Source of the DNA: Candidatus Glassbacteria bacterium
GTDB lineage: Bacteria > Gemmatimonadota > Glassbacteria > GWA2-58-10
DNA: 64,000 bases
NCBI GenBank assembly: GCA_019456185.1
Contig: VRUH01000001.1
Coordinates: 54,542 to 118,541, forward strand
Direction of reading: 5' to 3'
Position 1 is the stretch's first letter. Each line of letters starts with the position of its first letter. The notes under the pieces were generated by a model. It saw only the letters and a program-made list of their open reading frames with translations, had not been told where the DNA came from and made no database searches. The position numbers and the translations under genes are program-made. Of this stretch, positions 1 through 7,942 are shown one piece after another.

Positions 1-644
1 CCCGTCAGGCCGCTCAGCGATGACTCCCGGCCGCTGTCGATTTCCTCCCGGACCTGGCCGACAATCCCCCTGGCCGAGGCGTAAGCCTCCAGATGGCCCT
101 CCATGCCGCAGGCGCAGCGACGGCCCTCTTTCTGCACCACCGCGTGGCCGATCTCGCCAGCCACATGGTACCCGCCGCGGTGGATCCTGCCGCCGATCAC
201 CACGCCGCCGCCGATCCCGGTGCCCAGGGTAACCACCAGCAGATGCTGCTTGCCCGCGCCCGCGCCGAATATCGCCTCGCCCATCACCGCGCACTTGGCG
301 TCATTGTCCACCCAGGTTGGCAGGCCGAAGCGGTCGGCGATGGGGGAGCGGATCTGCCGGCCGGTCCAGTCTGGGATATTGGGCGCGCACTGCAGCACCA
401 CGCCGGTTTCGGTGTTGATCACCCCCGGCGAGCCGAGCCCGATCCCGTTGACCCGGCAGCTTCCGGCCTTTTCCAGCGACTGTTCGATACCATCCAGGAT
501 ATTGCGGATAACCGCGTCGGGGCCGTGTTCGCCGCCGGTGGGGCGGTCGAAATGGTCGATCAGCTCGCCATCGGGCGCCACCAGGCCGAACACCACGTTG
601 GTGCCGCCCAGGTCGATACCGACTGTGCAGACTTTCTCGCTCAT
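1..644 (-). CDS. ROK family sugar kinase (glucokinase-like), 3' end outside window
   Basis: Probable ATP-dependent hexose kinase of the ROK family, cytoplasmic; the substrate cannot be read from sequence, glucose being the usual one. The ATG at 642-644 starts a frame that stays open to the window edge (214 codons seen; the family is about 300-320). Visible are the N-terminal phosphate-binding motif GIDLGGTN, the sugar-site residues WVDND and EIGH, the GTGIGGG turn, and the zinc motif CACGMEGHLEAYAS. In the usual zinc motif CxCGxxGCxE the third cysteine is Cys; here it is His. Transcribed alone on the minus strand, upstream of and codirectional with nothing else in view. Family call is firm; substrate is unknown. 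Confidence 0.9.
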   Translation of the reverse strand, partial: MSEKVCTVGIDLGGTNVVFGLVAPDGELIDHFDRPTGGEHGPDAVIRNILDGIEQSLEKAGSCRVNGIGLGSPGVINTETGVVLQCAPNIPDWTGRQIRSPIADRFGLPTWVDNDAKCAVMGEAIFGAGAGKQHLLVVTLGTGIGGGVVIGGRIHRGGYHVAGEIGHAVVQKEGRRCACGMEGHLEAYASARGIVGQVREEIDSGRESSLSGLT

Positions 645-806
645 CACTAACCTTACACGCAATAAACAGTGAGTTCCAAGAGGGATAGTGTACGCAGCAG
701 CCGAGGGAGAAGAACGCTTTTCGCAATCGGCCGGCCGGACGCAGTTAATCTATACCTCAGGTGCGGCACGTGTCAAACGAAGAGCGGGAAACGCGGGGGG
801 AGGGGA

Positions 807-1616
807 TCAATATTGACGGGGATAACTGCCGAGCACGCGGACGAACGCTATTTTTTCCAGTTCATGCACCGCCTCGGCCACGCGCTCGTCGCGGATATGG
901 CCCTGAACGTCGATATAAAACACGTAATCGCCCAGACGGCCCTTCGAGGGCCGCGACTCGATCTTGCTCAGGTTCACGCCCAGGCCGGCCATCTTGCCCA
1001 GCATCTCGTGCAGCAGCCCCGGATAATCGACCCTGGGGTAGAGCGAGAGACTGGTGCGGTCGTATCCCGTAGCCTCGGTGGCGTTGGCCGAGATCATCAC
1101 GAACCGGGTAACATTGTAGCGGTTGTCCTGGATCGCATCGTGGACTGATACGAGTTCATAGAGCTTGATCGCGAGAGCGGGCAGGATCGCGGCGGTTGAG
1201 TCGGTCTGGTTTTCGGCCAGCATCTCTGCGCTCTTGCCGTTGCTGCTGGTGAGGATTACCTCGGCAGCGGGGTAGTTCTCGCGGACGAAATTTTCGCACT
1301 GGGCATAACTCTGAGGGTGGGCCAGGATGGTAGTTATCCTGCCGCCGGACTTACAGACCGCCAGGTGCTGGACCACGGGATGGACCACTTCGCGTTCGAT
1401 TGTCAGCTTACTGTTGTTGAGCGTATCCAGGGTCTCGGATACGGAACCGCCGACAGAGTTTTCCAGGGGAACCAGGCCGCGTGCAGCCGCGTTCTTTTCG
1501 ACCGTCTCGAAAACGTCGCGGATCGTGCGCTGGAAGTCGATATCCGCGCCGGGGTCGATCTTAAGCGCGGCTTCGTGGCTGAACGTACCCCGGGGGCCCA
1601 GGATGGAGAGGTTCAT
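807..1616 (-). CDS. pheA: Prephenate dehydratase with C-terminal ACT domain
   Basis: Converts prephenate to phenylpyruvate in phenylalanine synthesis. The 269-residue protein has the usual length for a monofunctional enzyme without chorismate mutase. Catalytic region: the N-terminal GPRGTFSHEAA motif, PLENSVGGSV, and the hallmark NVTRFVMI with the catalytic Thr-Arg-Phe. The C-terminal ACT domain carries the phenylalanine-binding ESRP segment, so feedback inhibition by phenylalanine is likely. The start chosen is the ATG at 1614-1616, which follows an AGGA sequence and matches the family N-terminus; an in-frame upstream extension to 1688 adds residues unlike the family. It stands alone between the ROK kinase gene and two envelope-protein genes. 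Confidence 0.94.
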   Translation of the reverse strand: MNLSILGPRGTFSHEAALKIDPGADIDFQRTIRDVFETVEKNAAARGLVPLENSVGGSVSETLDTLNNSKLTIEREVVHPVVQHLAVCKSGGRITTILAHPQSYAQCENFVRENYPAAEVILTSSNGKSAEMLAENQTDSTAAILPALAIKLYELVSVHDAIQDNRYNVTRFVMISANATEATGYDRTSLSLYPRVDYPGLLHEMLGKMAGLGVNLSKIESRPSKGRLGDYVFYIDVQGHIRDERVAEAVHELEKIAFVRVLGSYPRQY

Positions 1617-1737
1617 CGGTCCTGCCGTCAACTGAGTGGGAACGGCCGCATCGGCGCGGGATGCTGCGCTGAAGTGGAACAGGAACAAAAATAAGACTGG
1701 CGGGAGGCAAAGTCAATCATCAGCGGGGAGCCGATAG

Positions 1738-2559
1738 TCAGGGGTTCGGTACGCGATACGGCGGTTCCACGCTGTCGGCCGGGCTTACCGGCAGGACATG
1801 TTCGATGGGGTTAATCCGGGTCACGCCGCTCGGCTGGATCTCCGCGGTGTCTCCCCCGGCGAAGCGCGAGGGATCGAGCACACGGATCCCCACGTCCTCG
1901 GGAAGGTACTCGAAGCGGTATTCGCGGTATTTCCACCGCAGCTCATCGGGCCATCCCGCCAGCCACTGCTTGCCGTCGCGGCTGTTGCCGATTCCGATAT
2001 TACCCAGTCTCAGCAGCAGTTCCTGGAGAAAAGCGGAATAGAACAGGTCGTTCAGCGCGTAGCTTTTCCACTTCTGGTCGTCGCTGAAATTAAACCGCAG
2101 GATATTCGGTTCGCGAAACTGCATGTCCAGATCGGCGAAGAATGACTGCCAGAGGCTGTCCTGGCGAGCCAGCAGGTTGATCGCGTAAGCGGTGGTGTAA
2201 GCATTGATATTCAGGTAGTCGATCTGGCGGTTGGACTGGGCAAGCGCCTGCAGGATCAGTGCGTCAGGGATTTCATCGAACCGGTCGATCAGCCTGGTGG
2301 TATAGCGGTTGAGGCCCATGTTCACGACAATCTGGAAAAAGCCGGGAGGAATCGTATCGGCCAGGGTCACGGGCATGGACAAGGCGTAGTCCACAGAACG
2401 CAGCCCTCTCTCAGTCGAATCGGCCGCCGGGGTCGAATCAGATTCAAGCAGCAGCTCTTCCACTGTTTGCGCCTGGACCGGGCAAGCGGCCGGTCCAGCC
2501 ATCGCCAGGGCGATCAGGGCCGGCAGCAAACCATGAATGATTGTTCCGGGCGCGTTCAC
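1738..2559 (-). CDS. Hypothetical exported protein
   Basis: Not recognised. From the GTG at 2557-2559 the 273-residue product begins with a clean signal peptide (hydrophobic stretch near residues 8-25, ending in CPVQAQ), so it is probably periplasmic or secreted. The body is rich in Tyr, Asn, Arg and Leu and looks globular; no known motif was seen. An alternative start at 2616 would overlap the upstream gene by 50 bases and give an unusually long, charged leader, so GTG is preferred. It starts 7 bases after the stop of the coiled-coil membrane protein at 2567-3415, and the two are almost certainly cotranscribed and perhaps work together at the envelope. Confidence 0.7.
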   Translation of the reverse strand: MNAPGTIIHGLLPALIALAMAGPAACPVQAQTVEELLLESDSTPAADSTERGLRSVDYALSMPVTLADTIPPGFFQIVVNMGLNRYTTRLIDRFDEIPDALILQALAQSNRQIDYLNINAYTTAYAINLLARQDSLWQSFFADLDMQFREPNILRFNFSDDQKWKSYALNDLFYSAFLQELLLRLGNIGIGNSRDGKQWLAGWPDELRWKYREYRFEYLPEDVGIRVLDPSRFAGGDTAEIQPSGVTRINPIEHVLPVSPADSVEPPYRVPNP

Positions 2560-2566
2560 GGGCGGC

Positions 2567-3415
2567 TCACTTGCTGAACATCTTCTGGAGCGCATTGACT
2601 CTCTCGGGCTGGACACCCAGGCTTTTGCTTTTGCGGATCAACTGTTTTTCCAGTTTGAGGATATCCTGTTCGTATTTATTGACCAGTTTCTGGCTTTCGG
2701 TGGTGGGTTCTTTGGCCATTTCCTTGCGCCGGACGTACAGCAAACCTTTCTTGTTGTTGAGCAGCAGGATCATGTTAACGATTTCGCGTTCGGGGTCGTG
2801 CTTGTCTTCCTGGTCGCGGTTGGCTGCGAACTGGTCGGCGAACTTGCGGAACGCATACTCGTCCAGTTTGCTGAAATCGCTTTCGAACTGGTCAACCTGC
2901 TCGCGGAGGTTTTCCCAGCGGGTACTGAGTTCCGCGCTTTCCTCGGTCATCTGCGGCAGCATCAGCAGGCTTTCGTCAACCCGGCGCTTTTCATCGTTGA
3001 TCCGCTGCTTGTCCTGATTGTTGAGCGCCAGCAGGGTTTTGATCTCGTTTTCAAGGTTCGAGCGGCTGAGTTCCAGGTCCAGCTTATCCCCGCCAGTGAC
3101 CAGACCGACCCTGACCTTGACCAGCTTGAGCTCTTCGATCAGCTCGCGGGTCCGGCTGCGGCGCTGACGGACCCGGACTTTCAGCGCGACAACCTGTTCC
3201 TTGCTTTTCTGAGCGTCCATTTCGACGGACTGGACTGCCCGTTCCGCCTGGAGATACCGGTTGTAGGCGGTCTGCTCGGATATGTAGAGGCGCATCAGGT
3301 TGACCTTGAATTCGCTGATTTTGCGTTCACGCTGAATGCGGAGCACCATCGTCCAGCCGGCGATAATCACGCCCATCCCTACTACGATGGCACCGAAAAC
3401 GATCAAGGAACCCAT
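2567..3415 (-). CDS. Membrane-anchored coiled-coil protein, unknown function
   Basis: Not recognised. The 282-residue protein has one N-terminal transmembrane segment (about residues 4-25, IVFGAIVVGMGVIIAGW) followed by a long, highly charged, almost entirely helical region with heptad character (about 30-270). That predicts a single-pass inner-membrane protein with a long coiled-coil stalk. No enzymatic motif is visible. It is the first gene of a two-gene unit with the exported protein downstream. A scaffold or envelope-spanning role is possible but is inference only. Confidence 0.75.
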   Translation of the reverse strand: MGSLIVFGAIVVGMGVIIAGWTMVLRIQRERKISEFKVNLMRLYISEQTAYNRYLQAERAVQSVEMDAQKSKEQVVALKVRVRQRRSRTRELIEELKLVKVRVGLVTGGDKLDLELSRSNLENEIKTLLALNNQDKQRINDEKRRVDESLLMLPQMTEESAELSTRWENLREQVDQFESDFSKLDEYAFRKFADQFAANRDQEDKHDPEREIVNMILLLNNKKGLLYVRRKEMAKEPTTESQKLVNKYEQDILKLEKQLIRKSKSLGVQPERVNALQKMFSK

Positions 3416-3723
3416 TGTTAATCCCGCGCGCTGGTAAACGAGGTGTGCTTTGCCCGGACATTATCGAGGCAGCCGTCCCGGACAAGAAATAACTTTTCTG
3501 CGGGCTGAACAGGCTGCGCATACCGAACGGTATTCTCCAGTTACGATAAGGCAGATATTGAGCATACAGTTAACTTATACAAGCAGCCGAGTTTCGCAAC
3601 ACTTTTCCGGATTAAGTTTCTGATATTTCCGCTGGGTCAGGCCCAAAAAACATATCTTGCACCGATATTCTGTATTTCGGCAAAATCCGGCGATGCTTGA
3701 CTTTCAGTGGGGGGAGAATTGGA

Positions 3724-3754
3724 CAAAAAACCGGGTGGGCAAGCCCACCCGGTT
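3724..3754 (-). terminator. Rho-independent terminator of the sdh operon
   Basis: A perfect inverted repeat, ACCGGGTGGGC / GCCCACCCGGT separated by two bases, is followed on the minus strand by six T residues. It lies 34 bases after the sdhB stop and in the right orientation to end the sdhACDB transcript. The rest of 3416-3787 shows no gene. Confidence 0.92.
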
Positions 3755-3787
3755 ACGCGGAACTTTAACATCCGGCGAAGCGTAATT

Positions 3788-4624
3788 TCAGACAGTTTTT
3801 TCCGGCGCCTCGGGGATACCCTCCCTGCGGCCGATACCCTCCGGGGTTTTCGCCAGTTGCGCCGGTTTCTGTTTATGGCCGAAAACCTTGCGTTTGAGCA
3901 GGTCGCGCTTGAGCAACTGGATTCCCAGCGACGGGTCAACGCCCTTGGGGCAGGCCTCGCTGCAGGCTCCTGCGTAATGGCAGCGGAACAGGCTGTTGGG
4001 ATGCTCCAGTGCATCGAGCCGCTGGCCCAGACCCTCGTCACGGCTGTCGGCGGCATAACGGAACGCCGCGGCCAGCGCCTGCGGTCCGGTGAACTTGCGG
4101 TCGGTGGCATTGGTGGGGCAGGCCGCCAGGCAGGCGCCGCATTTGATACAATAGGCGAACTGGAGGTATTCCTCCAACTCATCAGGGCTCTGGTAATACT
4201 CGCCGGAGGGATTGTCCTGCTCGTCGGTGTCCGAGCGGATGAGATAGGGCAGGACACTTTCGTGCTGGGCCATGAAATCGCCGAGGTCCGGGACCAGGTC
4301 GCGGATGATCGGGTAGTTGGCCAGGGGACGGACCTCGATGACCTGCGTGCTGATCTCCACTATCTGGGTCTGGCATGTCAGCTGCGGGAAACCGTTAACC
4401 TGCATGGCGCAGGAGCCGCAGATACCCATCCGGCAGCTTTTGCGGTAGCTGAGCGTTGGATCCTGGGTTTCCTTGATATGCATCAGGGCGTCCAGGATTG
4501 TCATGCCGTGCTTGAGTTCGATCTTGTATTCCTGGAAATGAGGCTCGCTGTCCTTGTCCGGGTCGAAGCGGAGGATGCGGAACGTCATCACCTTGCCCTC
4601 GTAATCCTTATGCTGATCCGTCAT
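3788..4624 (-). CDS. sdhB: Succinate dehydrogenase/fumarate reductase iron-sulfur subunit
   Basis: Electron-transfer subunit that passes electrons between the flavoprotein SdhA and the quinone site in the membrane subunits (complex II; TCA cycle and respiration). All three cluster motifs are present: [2Fe-2S] ligands Cys64, Cys69, Cys72 and Cys84 (CRMGICGSC); then CIKCGACLAACP (Cys159, 162, 165, 169) and CHYAGACSEACPKGVDP (Cys215, 221, 225) for the [4Fe-4S] and [3Fe-4S] clusters. The 278-residue length is slightly above the usual 230-260 because of a charged C-terminal tail. Last gene of sdhACDB, 12 bases after sdhD. Whether the enzyme runs mainly as dehydrogenase or as fumarate reductase cannot be told here. 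Confidence 0.95.
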   Translation of the reverse strand: MTDQHKDYEGKVMTFRILRFDPDKDSEPHFQEYKIELKHGMTILDALMHIKETQDPTLSYRKSCRMGICGSCAMQVNGFPQLTCQTQIVEISTQVIEVRPLANYPIIRDLVPDLGDFMAQHESVLPYLIRSDTDEQDNPSGEYYQSPDELEEYLQFAYCIKCGACLAACPTNATDRKFTGPQALAAAFRYAADSRDEGLGQRLDALEHPNSLFRCHYAGACSEACPKGVDPSLGIQLLKRDLLKRKVFGHKQKPAQLAKTPEGIGRREGIPEAPEKTV

Positions 4625-4636
4625 GATTGCCCTCCC

Positions 4637-4993
4637 TCAGCCCAGAAAGCCGGCGATTATGGCCCAGGCGCCGTAAAAGAAGAACCCCCACCCGGCCCCC
4701 ACCAGCAGCACGTTGATTGCTTTACGCGGTCCGGGACCGATAAACGACAGCTCGAACACGATCGAGCGCAGGCCGTAGAGGCCGTGGTACAGGGCGGCGA
4801 CCAGCAGAATCAGGTAGACTGCCAGGTAGAACGCCATGCCGCTGCGGGCGTCCACCGAGGCGAACGTGAGCACCTCGCCGCGGGGAATCCCGATCAGCCC
4901 GCCCACATGCATCACGCCGAAATGAATTCCCAGCACCACCAGCATCACCGCACCGGCTGCCAGGTGCATCAGCCACAGAGTCGATTCACGCAT
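4637..4993 (-). CDS. sdhD: Succinate dehydrogenase membrane anchor subunit D
   Basis: Second membrane anchor of complex II. The 118-residue protein shows three hydrophobic segments (roughly residues 8-27, 55-75 and 94-115) and the motif LYHGLYGLRSI, whose His and Arg fit the heme/quinone region of the family. The ATG at 4991-4993 is preferred because it follows a GGAGAGGAG ribosome binding site; an upstream in-frame codon at 5029 would overlap sdhC. Identification rests on position between sdhC and sdhB as well as on topology, because this family diverges fast. Confidence 0.88.
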   Translation of the reverse strand: MRESTLWLMHLAAGAVMLVVLGIHFGVMHVGGLIGIPRGEVLTFASVDARSGMAFYLAVYLILLVAALYHGLYGLRSIVFELSFIGPGPRKAINVLLVGAGWGFFFYGAWAIIAGFLG

Positions 4994-5015
4994 CTCGATC
5001 TCCTCTCCGCCTGGT

Positions 5016-5468
5016 TCAGTGACCGGCAACGATGAAAAATTCCCAGCCGCCGTAGCCGACCAGGGCCGCGGTGGCGATGAACACGGTATAGACTGCCCAG
5101 CGTTGCTTGAGCGCGGCGACCGTGAATGGGTACACCGGCCGCTCGGGCTGGCGCATCAGGAATCCGAAATGGGTCAGCAGGAGCCTGATTCCGTTAAGCG
5201 CATGGAACACCGCGCAGACGAATAAGAGGAACTCGCCGATCGGCAGCAGCCCCTGGTTGACCAGTCCCATCACGGATTCCCAGTTCGACTGTTCGAGTTT
5301 CTGCCCCGTGACCAGCAGGTGCATGGGCAGGTAGAGCAGAACGCTCAGTCCGGTTACCCGTTGCAGGATATAGAGATGCCGCTCTATCCCGTAACGGCCG
5401 GCCCAGGCCCAGCCCGGCACTCCCTTAAGATTGGAGTGTGTCTTGGGTTGCAGTTCGGGGAATTTCAT
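5016..5468 (-). CDS. sdhC: Succinate dehydrogenase cytochrome b subunit C
   Basis: Membrane anchor that binds heme b and quinone. The 150-residue protein has the typical N-terminal signature RHLYILQRVTGLSVLLYLPMH followed by two further membrane spans and FHALNGIRLLLTH, giving candidate heme-ligand histidines. The ATG at 5466-5468 follows AGGAGGAA, a strong ribosome binding site, so an upstream in-frame start at 5507 (inside sdhA) is rejected. It lies 11 bases after sdhA in the order A-C-D-B. Confidence 0.9.
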   Translation of the reverse strand: MKFPELQPKTHSNLKGVPGWAWAGRYGIERHLYILQRVTGLSVLLYLPMHLLVTGQKLEQSNWESVMGLVNQGLLPIGEFLLFVCAVFHALNGIRLLLTHFGFLMRQPERPVYPFTVAALKQRWAVYTVFIATAALVGYGGWEFFIVAGH

Positions 5469-5479
5469 CGGTGTTCCTC

Positions 5480-7198
5480 CTAATATTTCCGTTCCACCGG
5501 TTTCCAAGTGTTTATCGTCACGTCGGAATAGCTCAGCCTCGGCCCGTCGGGAGTCCAGTGGGCGATAGTATGCTTGAGCCAGTTGTCATCGTCACGAGTG
5601 GTGTAGTCCAGCCTGGCGTGGCCGCCGCGGCTTTCCCGGCGCACCAGGGCGCCGGAGAACGCCACCTCCGCCGCGTCGAGCATGCAGCCCAGTTCCAAGG
5701 CGTACATCAGGTCGATATTATAGGCTTTGCTGCGGTCGCGGACCGTGATTTTCCGGTAACGGTCTTTCAGCTCGGCCATTTTTTCCAGGCCCTTGCCCAG
5801 ACCCTCTTCGTTGCGGTAGACGCCCAGGTTTTCGTCCACGTTACGGCGCAGGTCGCCACGGATCTGGTAGACACTCTCGGCGCCATCGCGTTTCAGCAGG
5901 TCGTCGAACAACTCGGCCCTGGCCCTGGCGATCGCCGCTTCCGGAGTTTTTAGATCGCCCTCGCAGCCCTCGACAAATTTCGCGGCTTCCTCGCCGGTGA
6001 TCTTGCCCCAGACCAGGCATTCGGCCGTGGAGTTGGTGCCCAGGCGGTTTGCTCCGTGCAGGCTCACGCAGGCGGACTCGCCCGCGGCCCACATCCCTTC
6101 GACACTGGTCTTGCCGTCGATGTCCGTGTGGATTCCGCCCATGGTGTAGTGGAACACCGGACGAACCGGGATCATTTCCTCGACAGGGTCCACGTCCACG
6201 AACTTCATCGCCAGCTCCCGGATGAAACCCAGGCGCTCGTTGATCATGTCCGCTCCCAGATGGCGCAGGTCGAGAAGGACATAATCGAGGCCGTTCTGGC
6301 CCTTGAATCCCCGCCTTTCTTTGATCTCGGTAATCATCGAGCGGGAGATGATATCGCGGGGAGCCAGTTCCATCTGCCCCGGGGCGTAGCGCTCCATGAA
6401 CCGGTCGCCATCGGCGTTGCGCAGGTAGCCGCCCTCGCCTCGGCAGCCCTCGGTCATCAGGATCCCGGTGGGGATCAGCCCGGTGGGGTGGAACTGGATA
6501 AATTCCAGATCCTTGAGCGCCACTCCGGCCCGGTAGGCCATCGCCACCCCGTCGCCGGTGACAGCATGGCTGTAGGTCGTGAACCCGCTCATCCTTCCCG
6601 CCCCGCCTGTACAGATAATCAGCGTCTTGGCAAGCATCACGTGGAACTCGCCGGTGGCCAGATCAAATGCGGTCAGGCCGCGGAACTGGTTGTCTTCGAC
6701 CAGGATCGAGGTCACGAACCACTCGTCGTAGCGCATGGTGTTCTGGTAGCGGGTCAGGGTGTCGAAAAGGCACTGCATCTCGAAGAACCCGGTTTTATCG
6801 GCGGCGAAGGTGGCGCGGGGATAACCGTGCCCGCCGAACGCCCGCTGGTCGATCCGGCCGTCGGGACGGCGGCTCCAGGGGACACCCCAGTGCTCAAGCT
6901 GCCTGATCTCCTCTGGGGCGGCCTTGACAAACCGGTAGACGACATCCTGGTCGGCAAGGAAATCGCTGCCCTTGACCGTGTCCCAGGCGTGGAGGTCGAA
7001 ACTGTCGCCCTCCTCCGGGCGCAGCATGGCCGCGGTGCCGCCCTCGGCAGCCACAGAGTGAGAACGCATGAGCTGCACCTTGCTCACCAGGCCGATGTCG
7101 ATCTTGCCCCCGGTAGCGATCGAGGCCGACAGGGCAGCTCTCAGCCCGGCAAGACCGGAGCCGAGGATGAGCAGGTCATGAGTGATTATCTCTGCCAT
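5480..7198 (-). CDS. sdhA: Succinate dehydrogenase/fumarate reductase flavoprotein subunit
   Basis: Catalytic subunit interconverting succinate and fumarate with FAD. The 572-residue protein starts with a Rossmann motif (GSGLAGLRAAL), has the RSHSVAAEGGTAA segment whose His is the covalent FAD ligand in the family, and the active-site segment FHPTGLIP...TEGCRGEGGYL. The C-terminal helical domain contains SRGGHARLDY. First gene of the operon; a long leader with a three-tier hairpin and a candidate promoter lies upstream (7257-7541). Family assignment is certain; direction of the reaction in vivo is open. Confidence 0.96.
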   Translation of the reverse strand: MAEIITHDLLILGSGLAGLRAALSASIATGGKIDIGLVSKVQLMRSHSVAAEGGTAAMLRPEEGDSFDLHAWDTVKGSDFLADQDVVYRFVKAAPEEIRQLEHWGVPWSRRPDGRIDQRAFGGHGYPRATFAADKTGFFEMQCLFDTLTRYQNTMRYDEWFVTSILVEDNQFRGLTAFDLATGEFHVMLAKTLIICTGGAGRMSGFTTYSHAVTGDGVAMAYRAGVALKDLEFIQFHPTGLIPTGILMTEGCRGEGGYLRNADGDRFMERYAPGQMELAPRDIISRSMITEIKERRGFKGQNGLDYVLLDLRHLGADMINERLGFIRELAMKFVDVDPVEEMIPVRPVFHYTMGGIHTDIDGKTSVEGMWAAGESACVSLHGANRLGTNSTAECLVWGKITGEEAAKFVEGCEGDLKTPEAAIARARAELFDDLLKRDGAESVYQIRGDLRRNVDENLGVYRNEEGLGKGLEKMAELKDRYRKITVRDRSKAYNIDLMYALELGCMLDAAEVAFSGALVRRESRGGHARLDYTTRDDDNWLKHTIAHWTPDGPRLSYSDVTINTWKPVERKY

Positions 7199-7256
7199 TG
7201 GCTAACTCCGGTAAGACGAAGTAAATGAGGGGAGTTGCTTGGAATCGATCGATTTT

Positions 7257-7317
7257 CCGGCTGCTTGAAGCAGGTGTTAGCGCAATGCGTAAGCGCATAG
7301 CATCACTTGAAAGCCGG
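7257..7317 (-). promoter_or_regulatory. Three-tier inverted repeat in the sdh leader
   Basis: Three nested pairs can be read: CCGGCT (7257-7262) with AGCCGG (7312-7317), CAGGTG (7271-7276) with CACTTG (7304-7309, one G-U), and ATGCG (7285-7289) with CGCAT (7294-7298) closing a TAAG loop. Together they form one long imperfect hairpin about 60 bases before the sdhA start, downstream of the proposed promoter, so it would be in the 5' untranslated region. No U-run follows, so it is not an ordinary terminator. Function unknown. Confidence 0.6.
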
Positions 7318-7511
7318 TAACTTCGTAACCATGTCTATCTCAACGCTCCGGAGCGGTCCGATGTTGCGCGGCCATGGAACCTGATGGAATCAGACCGGAT
7401 CGTGACCGGAGCACCCGGGCCGCTGTGCGCAGCGATGCGTTATCTATCAAAGCAGTGCGATATTGACCGGTTCTTTCAGGCGGGTATTTACCGGGAAATG
7501 CAAACGTCACT

Positions 7512-7541
7512 ATACTACAACTGCACGAAAAGGGAAGTCAA
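7512..7541 (-). promoter_or_regulatory. Candidate sigma-70 promoter for sdhACDB
   Basis: Minus strand TTGACT (7541-7536), an 18-base spacer and TAGTAT (7517-7512). It gives a leader of about 300 bases before sdhA that contains the nested hairpin. Good -35, moderate -10. The region 7199-7942 holds no convincing gene; it is a divergent promoter/leader region. Confidence 0.5.
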
Positions 7542-7608
7542 GGGTAATAATTTCTCAAACTGCCGGAAATCACCTCCGGCGGCGGGGGCCGGAAGAGTTG
7601 CCAACTAG

Positions 7609-7637
7609 TTGACAAACACGTTGTCTGATAGTATCTT
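7609..7637 (+). promoter_or_regulatory. Sigma-70 promoter of the infC operon leader
   Basis: Consensus TTGACA (7609-7614), a 17-base spacer and TATCTT (7632-7637). It predicts transcription from about 7644, some 300 bases before infC. One of the best promoter matches in the window. Confidence 0.8.
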
Positions 7638-7643
7638 AGATTG

Positions 7644-7757
7644 CACGTAGGAGCACATCCTGGACATGGCGCGTTACGCTGTTGCCGGGGTGTCCGAGGC
7701 TGATTGCTCGTAACAAGATGACAGGTAGGGAGTTATCGCAGTTCCTGCCGCTTTTTT
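7644..7757 (+). ncRNA. Structured leader RNA or small RNA ahead of infC, unassigned
   Basis: The segment between the promoter and the first terminator folds on paper: CCTGGACA (7659-7666) pairs with TGTCCGAGG (7691-7699, one bulge), enclosing a GGC/GCC stem. It ends in a hairpin GGTAGGGA / TTCCTGCC (7724-7731 / 7742-7749) followed by six T. So a discrete RNA of about 115 bases could be made, or transcription could be attenuated here before the ribosomal genes. I could not match it to SRP RNA, 6S, T-box or another known family. Confidence 0.5.
7724..7757 (+). terminator. First intrinsic terminator in the infC leader
   Basis: Eight-base-pair stem with two G-U pairs (7724-7731 with 7742-7749), ten-base loop and a run of six T (7752-7757). 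It lies about 190 bases before infC and so is either the end of a small RNA or an attenuator. Confidence 0.7.
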
Positions 7758-7843
7758 AGAACCGCCGAATGAAATGTCTGAATATTTTCAGATGATGGTG
7801 AGAGAGCCCGTGCAGTAATATTGAGCAGGCATACCCTTGCGGA

Positions 7844-7870
7844 GCGGATAAGTACAGTCCGCTTTTTTTT
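7844..7870 (+). terminator. Second intrinsic terminator/attenuator in the infC leader
   Basis: GCGGA (7844-7848) pairs with TCCGC (7858-7862), followed by eight T (7863-7870), 72 bases before infC. In other bacteria the infC-rpmI-rplT leader is controlled by ribosomal protein L20 through premature termination, which makes an attenuator here plausible; that link is inference. Confidence 0.65.
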
Positions 7871-7942
7871 ATAGATTTTATTGGCAATCCGGCAGGATTT
7901 TTATTATGCTGTTACCCCTTTACTCGGACGGCTAGGAGGCCT

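Noticed and set aside
7384-7608. Open frame of 74 codons in the sdh/infC divergent region
   Set aside because: No family resemblance, odd composition, and it overlaps the proposed sdh promoter and leader.
7644-7942. T-box or SRP RNA ahead of infC
   Set aside because: No T-box sequence or specifier loop and no SRP tetraloop domain was found, so only a generic structured leader is reported.
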